Of a stretch of 6,865 bases of DNA, positions 5,261 to 6,865 are shown piece after piece. The position numbers were made by a program, and so were the translations under genes. Position 1 is the stretch's first letter; every line of letters starts with the position of its first letter. Under the pieces are notes generated by a model. It ran no database searches. It was given only the letters and a program-made list of their open reading frames with translations, and was not told the DNA's origin. Source of the DNA: an uncultured Erysipelotrichaceae bacterium (GTDB taxonomy: Bacteria > Bacillota_I > Bacilli_A > RF39 > UBA660); NCBI GenBank assembly GCA_902783435.1, contig CACZQV010000015.1:1-6865 (forward strand), in the 5' to 3' direction.

Positions 5261-5683
5261 TTATTTATCTTCTTTCTTTGTTGTTTTCTTAGTTGCTTTC
5301 TTTTCTTCCTTTTTATCTTCTTTTACTTCTTTTTTAGCTTCTTCTACTAATCTTATCATAACCATTAATGAGTTATCCCCACGTCTTTCAGCTACTTTTA
5401 AGATTTGAGTATATCCACCATTACGATTTTCATAACGTTTAGCTAAATCATTGAATACTTTTTCAACAGTAGCTTTGTCATTATGTAAGAATGCTAAAGC
5501 TTTACGACGAGAAACTAAATCTCCTTTTTTACCGTAAGTAATCATTTTATCAACGAACTTACGAACTTCTTTAGCTCTAGTATCAGTAGTAGTAATAGAT
5601 TCGTTGTTAATTACTTGTTTAGTTAAAGTAGCTAACATACTTCTTCTATGTTTATTATCTCTACCTAATTTTCTATATGCCAT
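5261..5683 (-). CDS. rplQ: Large ribosomal subunit protein bL17 with charged C-terminal tail
   Basis: bL17 is a 50S subunit protein near the peptide exit tunnel. The body (1-114) begins with [20 protein letters not shown] and carries the family features [24 protein letters not shown] (32-55) and [16 protein letters not shown] (98-113). At 140 residues it is about 20 longer than usual, owing to a Lys/Glu-rich low-complexity tail (115-140) that is probably disordered. The start has AAGGAGG 7 bases upstream. It follows rpoA by 17 bases and is the last gene of the operon, ended by the terminator at 5228-5253. Confidence 0.98.
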   Translation of the reverse strand: MAYRKLGRDNKHRRSMLATLTKQVINNESITTTDTRAKEVRKFVDKMITYGKKGDLVSRRKALAFLHNDKATVEKVFNDLAKRYENRNGGYTQILKVAERRGDNSLMVMIRLVEEAKKEVKEDKKEEKKATKKTTKKEDK

Positions 5684-5700
5684 AGTTATTCCTCCTTATC

Positions 5701-6651
5701 TTAATCTTCATCACGTAAAACTAATCCCATGTCTCTGATCTTGTCTAATACTTCTTTTAATGATTTCTTTCCTAAGTTACGGATTTTCATCATATCAGAT
5801 TCGCTCTTATTAACAAGGTCTTGTAGAGTATGGATTCCAGCTCTCTTTAAGCAATTATATGCTCTTACAGAGAAGTCTAAGTCTTCAATTGAAGTTTCTA
5901 ATGCTTTTACTTTTGGATCTTCAGTCTTTTCAATCATCATACCACTTACATCAGCAATACTTGATAAGTCAGTAACGATTTCTAAGTGTTCAATTAAGAT
6001 ACGAGCTGCTAAAGCGATAGCTTCTTCTGGTTTAATTGAACCATTTGTCCAAACGTCTAAGATTAATTTATCATAACTTTCATCTTGACCAACACGAGCA
6101 CTAGCTACTTCATATGAAACTCTTTCGATAGGAGAATATAAAGAATCAACAGCAATTTCTCCTACTTTCTTAATATCATGTATTCTTTTGTTATCTTCAC
6201 TTCTAACATATCCACGACCATTAGTTACAGTCATTTCAATATTGAAGCTTGCCCCTTTTGATAAATGACAAATTACTTTGTCTGGATTAATTACTTCGAT
6301 ATCTGAATCATGTTCAATATCTCCTGCAGTAATTTCTCCTTCTTTAGTAGCATGAATGCTTACTACTTTTTCTTCTTGTGAATGATTTTTAAATACTATT
6401 CCTTTTAAATTTAAGATAATAGTAGTTACGTCTTCATATACTCCATCAATTGTTTGGAATTCATGAAGTACTCCATCTATTTTGATACTACTAATTGCAC
6501 TTCCTGGTAATGATGATAACATTACTCTTCTTAATGCATTTCCGATTGTAGTACCGAACCCTCTTTCAAGTGGTTCTAATTCAAATCTTCCATAAAAATT
6601 ATTTTCAATAGAATCTGTTATTTTATAAATTGGTTTTTCAAATTGTAACAT
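5701..6651 (-). CDS. rpoA: DNA-directed RNA polymerase subunit alpha
   Basis: RpoA nucleates RNA polymerase assembly, and its C-terminal domain contacts promoter UP elements and activators. The 316-residue length is normal. The N-terminal dimerisation domain (about 1-230) includes ELEPLERGFGTTIGNALRRVMLSSLPG (25-50). The C-terminal domain (about 250-316) keeps the DNA-contacting stretch SVRAYNCLKRAGI (261-273) and RNLGKKSLKEV (291-301), which match the conserved R265/N268/C269 and K298/S299 positions of the E. coli protein. The start follows GGGAGG by 8 bases. It lies 66 bases after rpsK and 17 before rplQ, the standard order. A Trp codon near residue 201 is TGG. Confidence 0.99.
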   Translation of the reverse strand: MLQFEKPIYKITDSIENNFYGRFELEPLERGFGTTIGNALRRVMLSSLPGSAISSIKIDGVLHEFQTIDGVYEDVTTIILNLKGIVFKNHSQEEKVVSIHATKEGEITAGDIEHDSDIEVINPDKVICHLSKGASFNIEMTVTNGRGYVRSEDNKRIHDIKKVGEIAVDSLYSPIERVSYEVASARVGQDESYDKLILDVWTNGSIKPEEAIALAARILIEHLEIVTDLSSIADVSGMMIEKTEDPKVKALETSIEDLDFSVRAYNCLKRAGIHTLQDLVNKSESDMMKIRNLGKKSLKEVLDKIRDMGLVLRDED

Positions 6652-6717
6652 GAAACTAACCTCCCTTTACTTTTTTCACGAACTATTTTACTTATTATTT
6701 CCACAAGTATCTACCAA

Positions 6718-6865
6718 TTATCCTCTAGGACGTTTTGGTGGACGACATCCATTATGTGGGATTGGTGTAACATCTATGATTGATGTTACTTCTAGTCCTG
6801 CAGTTTGTAATGAGCGAATTGCAGTTTCACGACCTGGACCTAAACCTTTAACGCGAACTTCAACT
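6718..6865 (-). CDS. rpsK: Small ribosomal subunit protein uS11, C-terminal part (cut by window edge)
   Basis: The last 48 codons and the TAA stop are present; the 5' part lies beyond the right edge. The translated end carries the uS11 signature: [12 protein letters not shown], then AGLEVTSI and [14 protein letters not shown], finishing RPRG. uS11 is a 30S platform protein that contacts 16S rRNA near the Shine-Dalgarno helix. The gene leads into rpoA as in most Firmicutes. The 66-base gap to rpoA shows no terminator, so co-transcription is expected. Confidence 0.97.
   Translation of the reverse strand, partial: VEVRVKGLGPGRETAIRSLQTAGLEVTSIIDVTPIPHNGCRPPKRPRG

Noticed and set aside
5729..6076. 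Plus-strand open frame of 115 codons
   Set aside because: It is antisense to the conserved C-terminal half of rpoA and so is a shadow frame.

Overview
The window is very AT-rich and comes from a low-GC Gram-positive bacterium of the Bacilli/Mollicutes side of the Firmicutes, possibly an uncultured gut-type lineage with a compact genome. This rests on the gene order rpsK-rpoA-rplQ-ecfA1-ecfA2-...-truA, AAGGAGG-type ribosome binding sites, and heavy use of Lys, Ile and Asn. The tryptophan codons I checked are TGG and every gene reads through without TGA, so the standard bacterial code is likelier than the Mycoplasma code. The 12 gene ends are 11 TAA and one TAG. Every gene lies on the minus strand, so the biological order runs from high to low coordinates.

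Right part (6865-5228): the tail of the ribosomal-protein/RNA polymerase operon. It holds the 3' end of rpsK (uS11), complete rpoA, and rplQ (bL17) with a charged tail, closed by an intrinsic terminator directly after rplQ.

Middle part (5226-1881): a second transcription unit whose extended -10 promoter abuts that terminator. It encodes an unrecognised 77-residue protein, a classical short-chain dehydrogenase/reductase, two ABC ATPase-like proteins in the place of ecfA1 and ecfA2, and the tRNA pseudouridine synthase truA. Two things are unusual. The ecfT gene normally found between ecfA2 and truA is absent: only one base separates the two genes. Both ATPases have also lost most catalytic motifs (Q-loops, signature motifs and switch histidines in both, Walker A in the second, the catalytic Glu in the first), while keeping the EcfA-like body and C-terminal region. 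The pair looks like a decaying or repurposed remnant of the ECF vitamin-transporter energising module.

Left part (1879-50): an unrecognised cassette of three mutually related small proteins (97, 92 and 104 residues) and one 256-residue protein with a hydrophobic hairpin flanked by charged helices. The 97-residue gene is its own transcription unit. The 92-residue, 256-residue and 104-residue genes form an operon with a strong promoter and a 14-bp-stem terminator. The three small proteins share a Ser/Thr/Ala/Gly-rich uncharged N-terminus starting around (P)I-[VL]-G, a second uncharged segment, and a helical 'Y-[IV]-[DE]-S-L-x-x-[DE]-[EQ]-L' motif. This is the best candidate here for an undescribed system, but its function cannot be read from sequence.

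A recurring theme is extreme compaction. At four gene junctions an intrinsic terminator overlaps or directly abuts the next promoter, and in at least two the 3' arm of the hairpin also supplies the candidate -35 box. The promoter at the left edge drives a transcript that continues outside the window.
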